In this document: in pieces, positions 20,276 to 33,230 of the stretch
Numbering within the stretch: position 1 is the stretch's first letter
Layout: each line of letters opens with the position of its first letter
Origin: Calocera cornea HHB12733
Lineage: Eukaryota > Basidiomycota > Dacrymycetes > Dacrymycetales > Dacrymycetaceae
Assembly (NCBI GenBank): GCA_001632435.1
Contig: KV423958.1
Span: forward strand, 1 to 64,000
Reading direction: 5' to 3'
DNA: 64,000 bases
Made by a program: the position numbers and the translations under genes
The notes under the pieces: model-generated
Seen by the model: the letters and a program-made list of their open reading frames with translations, nothing else
Database searches by the model: none
What the model was told of the DNA's origin: nothing

Positions 20276-23200
20276 ATGCTCCAGATCGCGCGGGTCTTCC
20301 CTGGCGCACCTAACGACGAGGCCGGCCTATGTTTCCTGTTGCACAAGGAGCAGCTATTGGTGGTGCGTTTAATATCCCCCATAATATCCCCCATACCGAG
20401 GTGCTGTAGCTGAAGATGATATAGGCATATGCGTCGCAAGGAAACATTATACTGCTGAAAGCGCCGACGCTGGAGGTGCATCGCGTCCTTGCGTTCTTCG
20501 AAGCGTACCCTGGTTTCACGGAGCTCGACACGCGGATATGCGCTATCGCAGCCGACTCGGACTACGGCTTGGTACGCCCTTCGCTGTTGCTACTGCTGCT
20601 CGGTTCTAATCCAGAGGTAGATTGCTGCCGCCGTAGGCACACAAGTCGCATGCTGGGTGCCTTCCTCCGGAGAAGTATGGAAAGTCCACTCGACGCTGAA
20701 CGTGTCGCTGCCGATCCGGTCGTTGCACCACCAAGCGGGAAGATTGATGGTCGCCTCTGATGAGATGGTGTCGGTGTGGGAGCAGAAGGACGAGGGGGGG
20801 ATCGTAGTGTGGAGCAAGGTGTGGGAAGACAAGTGCGTTTGAAGCGGTGTTACGTTGGGGCGAGTGCTCACTCTTGTTTTCAGGACCGAATCTGCCCCTC
20901 TGGTTGCTCGATTATCAGAGACAGGCGCGGCGCTTGCATATGCCTACAAGGCACGCATCGCCTACTCTATGTGTCGTATATGCGCTCACGTTACCACAGG
21001 ATTCGAAGACGGTGCACATCATCGACACCCGCAAAGACACCAAGCAGATCCTCCCCCACCCCCGACCTATCGCCAGCCTCGCATGGCGCCGCCCAACAGC
21101 GGGGAACCGCTCCTCCCTCACTCTCTACACCGTAACGTGCGATAGCACCGTTCGCATTTGGCAGCCAGTACTCGACGCACCACACGACCTCCGGCTCTGG
21201 GGCACGATCGACTCGGATTCGTTCTTTGCGGATGAGAGGGCGATACACGTACGATGGCTGGATCGCTCGGTACGACCGGAGGAAGGGGAGGCGCTGCATG
21301 AAGATATATTCTTTGCGGTCGACCCGAAGGGCCGAATAAGCCTCAGGACAGTCAGCGTATGTCAACTCCTTATTCTGACTGGATACCGTTTGACCATTAA
21401 CTGTTTCAGAACATCGAACGTAGACCACCTACTCTCCTCGCCGTGCATGCCTCACAAGAGATGCCCAAAGCCCATACCATTACCCCCGACAATAGCACCG
21501 CCGTGATACCCATACCCTCACCATCCGATACCCTCGTCATGTTCCTCTCTCAACGTCCCTTACAAGCTCTTTCCGTCACCCTTTCGTCTTACTTGGACGG
21601 CATCAAAGACGATTCTCAACCCCTACCACCGTATGTCACTGAGCCGTTCGGCGTGCAGCACTCGGAGACGATTCGCGGGCTGCATTTGCGAGGAGACGGC
21701 AGGGCATTTGTGACACAGGCAGACAAGGAGATTATACTCTGGGATGCCACTTCCAGTGCACCGCACAGTGTTGCTCGATGGGAGCTACAATGCGAGCTGG
21801 CCGCCATAGTGCACGAAGGTGTCCTTGTGTACACCGGAGAAGACCTTGTCCTCCTAGCCAAAGACGGATCACAGCGGCGCGTGCAAACCCCGGAAAGACC
21901 TATCCTGCGCTTCCTGTACTCCGGCATGTACCTGCTGGCCCTAACAAACACACACTGCTTCGAGATCGACCGGAACACACTCGAGATTCTCGGAGAAGCA
22001 CCCCTACCAGACGACGAAGCGAGCATCCGTGTACCCATTTTTGGTCACAACCGCGAGATCTTGGATGTCAGCGAGGCTGGAGAGCTGACGTTCTGGAGAT
22101 ACGCGGATGGCAACTTCCGGAAACTGGGCGGCCTTGCGACCGGCATACAAGGAGTCAGCATGGCTGCGTGCAGTGTGGATCGGAGGTCTGCACTCGGTAC
22201 GAGCAAACATTTCAATACCAGATGCTCTGAGCTCATTATATTTCAGTCAAGTTCGATGGTACCGAATATCATCTCTCTATCTGGAACTCTCGACTCTCGG
22301 AATTCTCATCAGGACTAGAGTTTGAATGTACATTCAGGTGTGTTGAGTATTCCGGAGAGACGGAGATATGACTGATGGACAAGGTTTATAGTGAAGAAAT
22401 ATTATCGTTGAGATGGACATTCGGGACATCTGACGGCCTTGCGGTGTGTTTCAAGACCCACGTGGTGATCATGTGGCCGGAGCGAATGACGTATTTCGAT
22501 ACCACTCCTTCTTGGGCGTCATGGCTTCATGTTTCCGTCGATAAGTACGTCGGGTCTTGCTGTGGGGATGCGGTGTGCTCATGAACATGGGGTAGGTTCA
22601 GCCCATTGGCTTTACGTGGAGCATCCTTTCTTGGTGATGGGTCGCTGGTGGTGACTGCGGGGAATCAGGTCATTGCCTTCAACCCTACACTGCTAGATCC
22701 ACCACCGTCTGAGCCCTCCAATATTTTGGCGCTTCTTATCAGCCGAATCGGTCCCTTGCCGGACTGGCATCCGCAGGTTGTGCTACAATGCCTTCTTTGG
22801 AGTACGTAATATCTCTTGGGGTGAAGGACCTGGATTCTGATTGTTGGGTAGACAAAGTGGACCGCGTCAAGCAGGTTGTAGAACGCTTAGCAAAGGTGGT
22901 ATTACAGGAAGAAGCAACGGCAGAGTCCGTGCAGAGCGGGCTCCTGCACATCAACGATGAGCCTTATGACGATGATTATGACGAGAGCCAAAAGGTCGGA
23001 TACGGTCGTGCAGTCTGAAGGGATTGTCTCTGACAGAATTTCCCTTAGACTTCAGCGTTCCGATCCACCCAGCGACATTCTGCTCTCTTCAATTCCGACA
23101 CAACAGATATGGACGAGTGAGTCTGCTCGCATTGGATCCGGAACACAACGCTCATTCATACGCAGGGGGGATGAATGGAAGTTTTCACGCCCATTGATCG

Positions 23201-24910
23201 CCAAGCTCTTGAAGGTTCTGGATGAGAGGCCCCTTCCTGCACTCACCATCAATGAAGAGGAGCATCTGGAAGCCCTTATAGAAACAACTTTAGAGGTCAG
23301 TACATCCCATCGCTTGTTTCTCCGCACGCTGAAAATGGCTCTTATCTAGATCGATGAGCAAAGAAGAGCACTCGATGCGAACGGCATCCGTTATCTGATC
23401 TCCATCCGCTCGTTTTACATCCTGAATCGAAAATCAAAGGAGTCCCCCAACGTTTTTGAGCAGGAACCTGTCATTGAAGCGAGAAGTCGTATCCGGTATC
23501 GAGACATGGTCTGGGCGTATCACAGCGACACCCAAGAGCTTCTCCTTCAAGGGTGTTCTCAAGCTTGCAACAACAAGATGACATGGGATGAGGCCCGAGC
23601 TTTGGGAATATTTCTTTGGATTACTTCCACCGACGTCCTGGTAGGTTTATACCCCTTGTTCGATGATAACCAATTAAAAGCTTGATTTAGAAAGAGCAGA
23701 TGGAGGTTGTGGCCAGGAACGAGTACATGGCCGGAGAAGAACGTGACCCGGAACGCTGCTCACTCTACTACTTTGCCCTCGGAAAGATAAGACTCGTGCA
23801 TGGTCTATGGAAGCAGGCAGCATGGCATCATGAGCAGTCAATGATGTTGCGATTCTTGGCCAATGATTTCGATGTTCCCAGATGGAAGACAGCGGCCATG
23901 AAGAATGCATATGCCCTGCTGGGCAAGAAGCGATATCGTGCGTGGTCATCCCAAGTTGCAGAACAGATCCCTAACGGATGGCTCAGAATATGCTGCTGCA
24001 TTCTTCTTGCTTGCGGGCGCTCTGACAGATGCCGTCAACGTGTGTGTCAAACAGCTCAATGATATTCAGTTGGCAATTGCGATCGCAAGAGTATACGAGC
24101 AGAATGACGACGGGCCGGTCCTCCGTGACCTGCTTTTGAAAACTGTTATCCCCATTGCATTCGCTCAGGATAATCGTTGGCTTGGCAGTTGGGCATTCTG
24201 GATGCTTCACAAGCGGGATTTAGCTGTGCGAATAATCATGGTACGCAGAGTCACGGAAATAGACTTTCCAAATGGATTTACATCTTTGTATTTAGACTCC
24301 GCTCACCGACGTGGCCAAGACCCTCGATGTCCCAATCGGCGCCTTCGGTAGGCCGAATTATGACGACCCGAGTCTTGCAATGCTGTTCTCTCAGCTCAAA
24401 GCGAAGACACTTCAGGCCGCACAAGGAACCAGCGAGATCGCACCACAGACCGAATTCAACTTCGTGCTCCAGATCGCTCGCGTCTTCTGTCGGATGGGCG
24501 AGTACGATGTTGCCGGATCTGGAATTTCTCACTTATTCTTTGTAGGGTGTCACATCTTGGCGCTTGATCTCGTAAGATCATGGTCATTTGACAGGCCAAC
24601 AGCTCCCACGCCCGTCTCGCAGTCTGCCGTTGAGGACGGATACGACATGGACACGACGCCGCCGCCGCCCATGCGCCGCAGTAGCTTCTTCAGTCTGACA
24701 GGTCGTCGACGCTCTTCGGTCGTGATCGATGTCAACTTGAAGTCGCTTCCTGAGACCCGGGCACCATCGCCTAAGTTGCCGACGGTTGCTGAGGACGTAC
24801 CGGAGGTTGTGGAAGCTCCGAAGCCGCGTCGTACGGGCATAGGCAGCTTGATGAAGTCTGCAAAACAGGATACCAAGGTGCCTGAGTTTGATATGGATGC
24901 ATTTTTTTAG
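20276..24910 (+). CDS. RAV1: RAVE complex subunit Rav1 (V-ATPase assembly regulator, DmX-like)
   Basis: This is a multi-exon gene. It starts MLQIARVFPGAPNDEAG, continues YASQGNIILLKAPTLEVHRV, and runs through an N-terminal WD40/beta-propeller region with VHIIDTRKD, VRIWQPV and EIILWDAT. The C-terminal Rav1 domain is clear: DPERCSLYYFALGKIRLVHG, AAWHHEQSMMLRFLANDF, then FFLLAGALTDAVNVCVKQL and QLAIAIARVYEQNDDGPVL. The last exon ends PEFDMDAFF before the TAG at 24910. Rav1 with Skp1 and Rav2 promotes reassembly of V1 and Vo sectors of the vacuolar proton pump after glucose return. The estimated length (roughly 1,300 residues) agrees with yeast Rav1. Exon-intron details are only approximate: about 15 introns, some boundaries unverified. 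The start was chosen because the next exon continues the family's opening pattern. Confidence 0.88.
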
Positions 24911-25417
24911 CCGTTCTGTCGTAACCTGTCTGTCTCGCATACTGTATTAGTTACATCTATATTCACTGGTTTTAATCCTGCCCTTGGGGCTCAGCTTAAC
25001 AGGTGATCTGGATGGCATCTTGACGATCGAGCTGTCTATCGGCCGGGACCGAAACGGCCATCTGATTGACTGTACCACCGGCGGCAGATCTTTCTCGGAA
25101 TCATGTGGACCCCACCTACCCCACGTTTTCGGAAAGTCCCTATGATTCACATGCCACTGGCCAAACTTCCAACTTGCTCTTACAACCGCTTACAACCGCT
25201 GTCCTCTGATGGCATTCATGGTTCCCACGAAGACGGCCCGGCATGACAACCCAGGCTCACATCACGCGGCTTGTATATTGCGCAGCAAGCAGGTACAACC
25301 AACCAATAAGGAGAAAGTATATTACTTCGTGCCAAGAACAAGTGTATAGGAGGTCGAGATTTGATGCATTCCCTGAGCGTGTGTAAGCGGAAGGCGCCGT
25401 GGCCGGGTTGCACGGCT
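24911..25417. other. Convergent 3' spacer between RAV1 and REXO4-like gene
   Basis: A 507-bp spacer with the 3' ends of two convergent genes. A tandem TACAACCGCT doublet lies at 25181-25200. No coding sequence was recognised. Confidence 0.45.
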
Positions 25418-26379
25418 TCAGGTGTAGCACCGTGCCCAACGCGGGGGAGGCAATTCGCACGGCCACATGTTGTGATGGATGTAGCCTTCCCATTCCCTTT
25501 CGACACTGCGATAGAGGTCGATCTGAGCACGGGCATTCTCGAGCTGGCCAGGCGTTAGAGGACGGGAAATACAAGGAGAAGGCATGGACCCACGGAATCC
25601 ATTCGATTGCGTTGGATATGTCTCCTCATGAAGTGCCAGATCAGCGTCTGCAATCTCACATGAGTCTGGAGGTTCAGTCTGTTGCGGAACGGCCAGTATA
25701 GCTCAACCTAGGCGAAGTCAGTAAGCGCTACAGCTTGAAGGACGAACGCCTCTTACGTCGCGAGTTAGAGCAGCCGGATGCGACAGACCGAGAATCTGTC
25801 GTACATGGTTGGCTACACGATAAGAGGGGCGAGGAACAGTAAGATGGCTCACCGACAAGGATTCCCACAAAGAGTGACCCACGATAATCCGATCCTCCAG
25901 AACTTCGCCTATGAGAGCCTGCACCTCTTCAAATGAGGATACTAGTGACGTAGACATCAGATATGTGCACACGAGGGATATAACATACACATACGCTCGG
26001 CACCCTCATTGGGAAACGTCTGGTTTCTGACTGGACCAGTTATGGGACTCTGGGGCCGGATCCAAAGATCATAGATCTAAAGCGACTTGAGCCTCCTGGC
26101 GACGAACGCGGTAAAAATGCGTACTATTTGACCGTGATAGTCAACCAAGGTAACTCGAGCGAGCTGCGGGATAGTTCCCCCATGTCCTATCATGTCGAAG
26201 TCAACGGTGGGTGGGGACGATCATGGGCAATCAGTACCTGCTCCGACGGCCTGGGTGTCCAAGCTCACGACCCTAGAGGGATCTCCGTTGGTGATACGCG
26301 AAGGATATGCCCGTCCGGGAGGCGGGGGTGGGAAGGTCATCTGATCGTTCGAGTGGGGAGATGCATTGTCAGGATTCAT
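25418..26379 (-). CDS. REXO4-like DEDDh exonuclease-fold protein lacking catalytic residues
   Basis: Reading from about 26379 (MNPDNASPHSNDQMTFPPPP), the segments match the REXO4/Rex4 family in order. VVSLDTQAVGAG is followed, after an intron, by GHGGTIPQLARVTLVDYHGQ. Then come SSFEEVQALIGEVLEDR, IIVGHSLWESLS, ILGLSHPAALTRDV, and QLENARAQIDLYRSVEREWEG, ending PPRWARCYT. Family members are 3'-5' exonucleases acting in pre-rRNA processing. Here the DCE motif is DTQ, the D of the GHAxxxDL motif is Ser, and HSSxxDA has become PGQLENA. Three of the four metal-binding acids and the general-base His are thus gone. The stretch between HGQ and SSFEE is unclear: frames there meet stops unless further introns are assumed. 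It may be a pseudoenzyme with a structural role or a decaying gene. Confidence 0.55.
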
Positions 26380-28157
26380 GGTAGAAGCGTGGAGGGTGAG
26401 TTGTGCTGTAAACGGCAAGGGGACAGGCTGGAGCAATGTGGTATCCCCGTGCAAAACGGCCCTTTATTTATAGAGGACCGACAGTAGTGAGACTGGGAGG
26501 TACCCTGCCATGGCAGGATCGAGCAAGCAGACCGACGTCACATGAGTGTCGCAGTCCTGAACGAACGAGGGGGCGTCGACACGATGTTGGCCCCTGTTGT
26601 TCCCATAGCTGCGAAAGCGAGTTGCCTCATCAGTGATGGACATCAACGGCTTCTATAGGCCCCAAAGCGTCGTGCCGTGCCGCACTGGCGGAAACTAGGT
26701 CAACATTTGTCAAGTGACTGCCGCCATCGATCGAGCAGGTCTTCGCAGCCCGGCCAGCCGGGATTGGGCGTCCATGATGATGGGGCTATTGTTGACGCGC
26801 ATCAGGGCTTCTAAAAGGCACCGGGGGCTGTTACTCGGTAAGAGGCTGCCGAATAGGTCCGAGTGATGGCCCGTTCGGGGTGCCGCCGTACAGAACTCGG
26901 TCCAAAGCACGAGAAAATTTGCCGCCGAAATCAAGGAGGGGAGCCGGATAGCGCGAAAGCCGAATTTAAACCATCGAGGCTAGCTCCGCTGCCAGTTTCT
27001 AGGGTTCGGATTAAGCGAGTCTCTGGCGGATCAAGACCAAAAGCAGTATGGGACAAATCGATAAATTCGGTTGAACGACTTGTGTTGCTCTTTGTCGACG
27101 TTGCGATTCGTGTCATGGTCGCGAGAGAAGGGAACAAGCCCGATTGCCCGATATTGGTTAGCGGGTTGCCGGACGCGCGCCCCTGGCCGCACCGAGCAAC
27201 GCAGAAAAGAGTCAACATGTTGCCCTAGATGGCCGAGGTAGGGATGGATGTGTGGTCAACTGCGCCACAGCGTGCCATTGAGTACGTAAGAAGACAATGT
27301 GCCGGACCAGTTGAAAGAGGCGATAAGGAGGACCTTCCATACCCGCGGTTGGATCCTTTCTGCCTCCTCACTAGGTTGACACTCCGACTGTAACCCATAC
27401 GGCTGTCCGGTCCGAACAACCACCGAGAGACGCCAAGGCCGCCTTCTACCGCCTATGCCGCAAAAATGATTCAGTCGCGAAGCCCTGAGGTAACTGAATT
27501 CTCGCCCAAGCCCCTTTGGCCGAGTTCTGAACAGATAGCCAGGGGTGTCTTCGCGTCATGATCTCTGCATCGAGGCGGGCAACGCGGGGCTGAGCCGAAC
27601 TCCCGCGTGACGATTACGCATGTCCGCGTCTCTTTCTGATGAAGGAAATCAGGAGCAACATCTTTTGGGTAGCGGCGATGTAGGAGCGCTTCCTGTCGAT
27701 CGCTCAACGCTGAGGAAGCACCTCTATGAATCCGAACGCCCGATCCTCATCGAACCTCCTCTCCTTGCTCCGAGGACATCAATCAGGTTTTTGTGCGGCA
27801 GTCAGCTTCAGAGCAAGCAATCTTAGCGCCCACTCCTCCTTTGCTTTTGGGAAAGCACCGCCCTGGAAGATCGACGTTGACTCCGGTGATCCGACCGGAA
27901 ATCCAAAGCTTCTTCGGCTCATGAGGAACGACCATTGCAGTCGGCAACGACCGCCTTTCCGGGGATCTTCTGCGCAGCAGCGAGAACACACGTCGTCATT
28001 ATATCTGCTCACTATCTCGGCGCGGCGATAGCGTAGCGACGTTGCGTCTACCTAAAGCGGCAGCGTGTACTTGGCTTGCAACTACGGCATGCATTTACAC
28101 ATTTGCTATGGATACCGAATCGAGTACATCTTTGATGACTCGTCGCGAACGGGCCGC
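26380..28157. other. Gene-free region, 1.8 kb
   Basis: No domain, tRNA, transposon motif or convincing spliced frame was recognised. Frames of 60-120 codons exist on both strands but their translations look random. The stretch contains the REXO4-like promoter side and the 3' flank of the four-helix membrane protein gene. Confidence 0.4.
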
Positions 28158-29004
28158 TCATCGCCTTGGCGCAGGGTTCGCCGACTGGGGAGTTGTGCCG
28201 AACGAGTTGGCCTGGTTCGTGTAGGCGTATGACATGTTTGCAAGAGTGTTCTCCATCTTTCGGATCGCCTTGTGGTCCTGCTCCTCCTGCAGCTGCTTGA
28301 CGTAACGGCTGACAATGACGCAAGCATCTGAAAGTACCGAATAAGTAAACATGGACCACGAGAGGAGAAGCGGTGCACATACAGAGGGTGATCAACTGGA
28401 AAACGACGAAGATGGCAATGAAAACACCGCGGCCAACCTGAAGACCGTGCTCGCACACGGCGGTCGTGTTGTTCGTAGGGTCTTCTGCCTCACACTGAGC
28501 AAGGTAGCTGGTGTGGAAGCTCTTGCGGCAGAGGTTCCAGATAAGGATGGAACCTATAGTGGCTATGAGATTTATGACCGGCGATCCGGATTGCGAGTCA
28601 CATACCGACGAACGTGGACAGGAACCAGTGGATCCAGAGCATGCGCGAGTACACAAGAACGAAGGTGCGGCGAGCAGAGACGGTGCCGACGAATCTAACG
28701 GCCACATTCAGCATCATGTACACAGCACTTCGATACGACGATGCTTACCCGAACACGGAGAACAAGAATAGCACACCCCACACAATGCCAGCGACAATGA
28801 GGACGGCTTTCTCAGCAGCCGGAATTCCAGAACCCTGCTCTGTTGAGATCGTCAATATATTGATGGATGTGACTAAGGGTCGATTGACATACTCTTCAAG
28901 GCAACGAACATCCCGACGGAGATCATCACCGATACAACCGCCGTCAACGCGGACAGCGCGAAGGCGCCGAATCGAACCGGAAGGCAGCAGCAGAAGGTGT
29001 ACAT
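28158..29004 (-). CDS. Small four-transmembrane protein, function unknown
   Basis: The exons splice to about 200 residues. MYTFCCCLPVRFGAFALSAL begins a Cys-rich start and helix 1. AEKAVLIVAGIVWGVLFLF gives helix 2, and ILIWNLCRKSF with neighbouring residues helix 3. GVFIAIFVVFQLITL with the following CVIVSRYVKQL gives helix 4. The tail is a polar NTLANMSYAYTNQANSF segment ending SANPAPRR. Between helices 3 and 4 is an extracellular-type loop with two Cys (QCEAEDP ... AVCEHG) and an N-glycosylation sequon (NNTT). The topology resembles a tetraspan membrane protein of a type common in Agaricomycetes; I do not recognise a named family. Start at 29004 was chosen because it gives the membrane-proximal Cys cluster and joins cleanly to exon 2. 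Confidence 0.7.
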
Positions 29005-29783
29005 GTTGTTCGGAAGAAGATGTTAAGGATCGTAAGGCACCAGGCCGGGTAATGTGGTATCGATAGAGGGGAGAGTAGAGACCAGCTCTGCGTGGGGAGA
29101 GAAGGAAGGAGAACGCTCTCTAAAAAAGCCGCTGCCCACATTTTGTACCTTCTCACGCAATAGAACCATCATGACACAGGAGTTGGCGCTGAAGCAAGTA
29201 TAGTGACGAGGCGTCGGTTTCAACATAGCATAGGTTGCCGGCGTGTTCCGGATTCCACTTGAAACGCGGAGTGACTCTGCACAGCTTGGCGACTGCATGC
29301 AGACGAAAGGAGGAGCCAGGGTACACGAGTACCGCAATGCCGCGACCGAGTTGATCAGTTTGCATTCCAGTGCATCGGACAGCCAGAAGACAGCAATTGC
29401 AGGGCTGCTTGCGTCGTAAACGCTCGGGCCGGCGGTTTCGGTCGACGTTCGGAACATGCCTCAGCGTGATTATCCGGTTGTGACCTTGAATCACACGACT
29501 TCTGTGGCGTCATTCATCCAGTTAGAACCATTTGTCTCTTCAGCGCAGACATCTCCAGACACAACTCCCATGTACGGTGGAAGAGAGACGTCGTTTGTAC
29601 AGTTTCGATGAATAGTTCCAAAAGCCTAGGAAGGCAGGTCGGACAAGGTTGTTACGTCCATTTGCCTCCGAGGCGCGAGCCACGACGGCACTGCGCCCCT
29701 GCTCAGAGCGCGGTGTGTACACGTTCTCTGTCCCTCGTAACGCCTGCCAAAAAGTCGACGTCCTGCTCTCCGACTCGTCCGAT
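29005..29783. promoter_or_regulatory. Divergent promoter region between tetraspan gene and SEC21
   Basis: 779 bp between two divergent starts. No coding sequence was recognised; an open frame continues upstream of the SEC21 start but looks like 5' UTR. No clear TATA box. Confidence 0.4.
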
Positions 29784-32700
29784 ATGAGCTTTAAGAAGGA
29801 CGAGGAGACGGGGCTAGGCGCCTACTACAACAATAAGACAACCGTCCTGCAAGAGGCGCGCGTCTTCAACGAGTCGCCAATCAGCCCGCGAAAATGTCGT
29901 GCACTGCTCACAAGAATAGTGTATCTGTTGTATCTCGGCGAGACGCTGGGGACACAGGAAGCTACAACCCTGTTCTTCAGCACAACGAAGCTGTTCCAAC
30001 ATAAGGATGTGAGCGCCCTTGGGCTAATTTCGAACGCATATAGCTAACAATGCGTCAGGCCGCGCTTCGTCAAATGCTCTACCTCGCGATCAAGGAGCTG
30101 TCCGGTGTTGCGGAGGACGTGATTATGGTCACGAGCAGCATCATGAAGGACATGCAACCAAACTCTGAGGTTATCTACCGACCAAATGCAATCCGTGCCC
30201 TCTGCCGAATTACTGACGTGAGTACTGTCCGCTCATGTATGCGACATTTCCTAACGCGCCGTAGGCGTCAATGATGCAAGGTCTCGAGCGCTTCTTCAAG
30301 ACCGCCATTGTTGACCGCAACGCGTCTATTTCATCTGCCGCGCTCGTGTCCTCGTACCACCTCTACCCTGCGGCGAAGGATGTGATCAAGCGCTGGGTGA
30401 ACGAGGCGCAGGAAGCTATCAACGCCAAGACGTCTGGTTCGCTCTTCGGGGTATCCAGCGGAAGCGGCGGCGGATTCCTCGGCTACGGCAACCAACAGCA
30501 GCAAGACAAGTTCCAGCCACCACCCTCGACCAGCTACATCACCCAATACCATGCACTCGGCCTCTTGTATTACATTCGGCAACAGGATCGCATGGCAATT
30601 ACGAGGATGGTGCAGCAACTCGGGGGCAAGCCTGGGTCGTCCGGCACCCTCAAGAGTCCGCTGGCTATTTGCATGCTCATTCGATACGCGTCAAAGATCA
30701 TGGAGGAGGATCCCAAGTGCGTGCCATGTCCTGTCATTCCAGCTATATCTAATGTCACTGCAGTATGCAACGGCAAATGTTTGAGCTGCTCGAGGGCTGG
30801 CTGCGTCACAAGAGTGACATGGTCAACTACGAGGCAGCTCGTGCCATCTGCGAAATGCGCAATGTAGCCCCTCAGCAGCTCACGCGGCCTGTCTCTGGTG
30901 CGTTCCGTCAGCCGCTTCAAATCGGAAAATGCTCAATGTTCTACAGTGCTCCAGGTCTTCCTGTCCTCGTCCAAACCCACTCTCAAATTCGCGGCGATCC
31001 GCACCCTGAGCTCTCTGGCTCTAACGCATCCTGCAAGCGTTGCCACCTGCAACGTCGACATGGAGAACCTCATCACCGATTCGAACCGTAGCATTGCTAC
31101 TTATGCTATCACCACCCTACTCAAAACCGGTAATGAGGCATCGGTGGACCGTTTGATGAAGCAGATCTCTGGCTTCATGACCGAGATCAGTGACGAGTTC
31201 AAGGTTATCGTTGTCGATGCCATCCGATCGCTCTGCCTCAAGTTCCCGGCGAAGCAGGCAAGCATGCTGTCTTTCCTCTCCGGTGTTCTACGCGACGAGG
31301 GTGGATACGACTTCAAGCGTGCGGTTGTGGAAGCCATCTTCGACATGATCAAGTTCATCCAGGACTGCAAGGAGACAGCCCTCGCTCATCTTTGCGAATT
31401 CATCGAGGACTGCGAGTTCACGAAGCTCTCAGTCCGCATCCTACACTTGCTGGGTATTGAAGGCCCCAAGACGCCACAACCTACCAAGTACATTCGCTAC
31501 ATCTACAACCGTGTTGTTCTGGAGAACGCCATCGTCCGTGCCGCTGCGGTATCGAGCTTGGCCAAATTTGGTGCTCTTGTCAACGATCTGGCCGTGAAGA
31601 AGAGCATCGGTGTGCTTCTGAGGAGATGCCTGGACGACGTGGATGATGAAGTTCGCGATCGCGCTGCGCTGTACTTGCACACCATTGATGATGCACCGTT
31701 GGCAGAGACGTATGTCAAAGACGGTGCGCAGTGCTTCTCAGATACCGTGTCCTGTATCCTGACGTGTTTTTCAGACACCGTCTTCTCCCTTGGGGCGCTG
31801 GAAACCCAGCTTGTGGCATACGTGAATGACCCAGATGCCTCTGACGAGCCGTTTGACGTCTCCTCCATCCCCACCGTTAGCCGCGAACAGGCGTTTCAAG
31901 AAACCGCGCGGCCCAGCTCGCTCGATACCATTGCCCAGCCTGCCGCGAGGGCCGCCGCTGGCCCTGCTCCTGTGGGGCCTACCGCTGCGCAGACCAAGTC
32001 GGCATATGCGGAGCAGCTTGCCGCTGTGCCAGAGTTCGCTGAGTACGGCACCGTGCTCAACAGCAGCTCCAAGCCACAGGCGCTCACAGAGAGTGAGACC
32101 GAATACGTGGTCACTGTCGTGAAGCACATCTTCAAGGAATATGTGGTCTTCCAGGTGCGCTACTCCCATGAAAGTGGTTGCGAGAAATACTTATGTAATT
32201 CGTCCAGTTCAACGTGTCAAACACCTTGCCAGACACCGTCTTGGAGCAAGTTTCTGCACTCATGATACCAAACTCCGAGGGGCTGACCGAGAACTTCATC
32301 ATCCCGATTCCCGCCCTTACACCCGCGACATCGCCCGGCACTATTTATGTGTCTTTCAGTCGCGACTCTCCCGAGGAGTACGCACTTGGCTCCTTCCAGA
32401 CATCGCTCAAATACGTAAGCAAGGAGGTGGACCCTACCACAGGCGAGCCCGAGGAGGAAGGGTACGAGGACGACTATCAGGTCGAGGAGGTCGAAGTCGG
32501 CGCCGCGGACTACATCGTTCCAAATTACGTCAACTTCTCGCAAGAATGGGAGAGGTTGGGCCACGGTGCAACCGCGACGGAGACGTTCTCTTTGTCGGCG
32601 CTGGACAGCCTGAAAGGTGCGTGTTTCAACCGCGTTTGTCATGTGGACCTCGCTCATATGAGTTCCAGCTGCATGCGATTCTCTCATCGAGGTGCTGAAC

Positions 32701-32907
32701 ATGGAGCCTCTCGGTGGGACCGAGATACCCACGTCCAACTCTGTGCACGCTCTCACACTATCTGGACTTGTAACCGGTGGCGGAGGAAAGGTTCTGGCGC
32801 GGTCACGGATGACCTATTCTGCAGGGCAGGGTGTAACGCTGGAGCTTTCTGTGCGCGCCGAAAAGGAGGCTGCATGTCAGCTCGTCATCTCCGCGATCGG
32901 CGATTAG
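29784..32907 (+). CDS. SEC21: Coatomer subunit gamma (COPI gamma-COP)
   Basis: It starts MSFKKDEETGLGAYYNNKTT and continues with VLQEARVFNESPISPRKCR, the classic gamma-COP opening. HEAT/adaptin-like repeats follow: ATTLFFSTTKLFQHKD, VYRPNAIRALCRI-like, IVDRNASISSAALVSSYHL, LKFAAIRTLSSLA and DDEVRDRAALYLHTI. After a Pro/Ala linker come the C-terminal appendage segments EYVVTVVKHIFKEYVVFQ, NFIIPIPALTPATSPGT, YVSFSRDSPEEYALGSF and the terminal CQLVISAIGD. Gamma-COP is part of the COPI coat that returns cargo from Golgi to ER and between cisternae. Length, at roughly 930 residues, is normal. A 51-nt intron at 31724-31774 is in frame and open, so an unspliced form would insert 17 residues. The start is the first Met of the conserved opening; the frame upstream looks non-coding. 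Confidence 0.96.
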
Positions 32908-33230
32908 CAGTTGTATACCCCACATTTTCTCGATAATATACATCACTGCTTCCACTCTAACCCCTCCTGACGTGTTACCATTCCGGTATTGCCCGGCCGT
33001 CGTCGCTCAGGGCGACGGGTCCCTAGCGGAGTGGTCGTGCGGAGGTGCTGAATCAAAGCTTGGCGGAGTGGCGCGCGACCCCCTAGTCCCTCCCCAAGCA
33101 TGCTTACAATAAGAGCCGTCCGCACGGGGAACCGGCACAAGCCCACGTCCTCTCGATTCTTCCCTTTCCAGCCGATGGCCCGTGGAGTACTCTTCCTCCT
33201 GATAGTTCCACAATAGACGAGCATATAAGA
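32908..33230. promoter_or_regulatory. Spacer between SEC21 and pantothenate kinase
   Basis: 323 bp holding the SEC21 3' UTR and the pantothenate kinase promoter. AGCATATAAGA ends just before the start codon at 33231, which is too close to serve as a typical TATA box. Nothing else was recognised. Confidence 0.4.

Noticed and set aside
26128..26487. Plus-strand frame of 119 codons
   Set aside because: It lies opposite the REXO4-like exons, which show family motifs; the plus-strand product has none.
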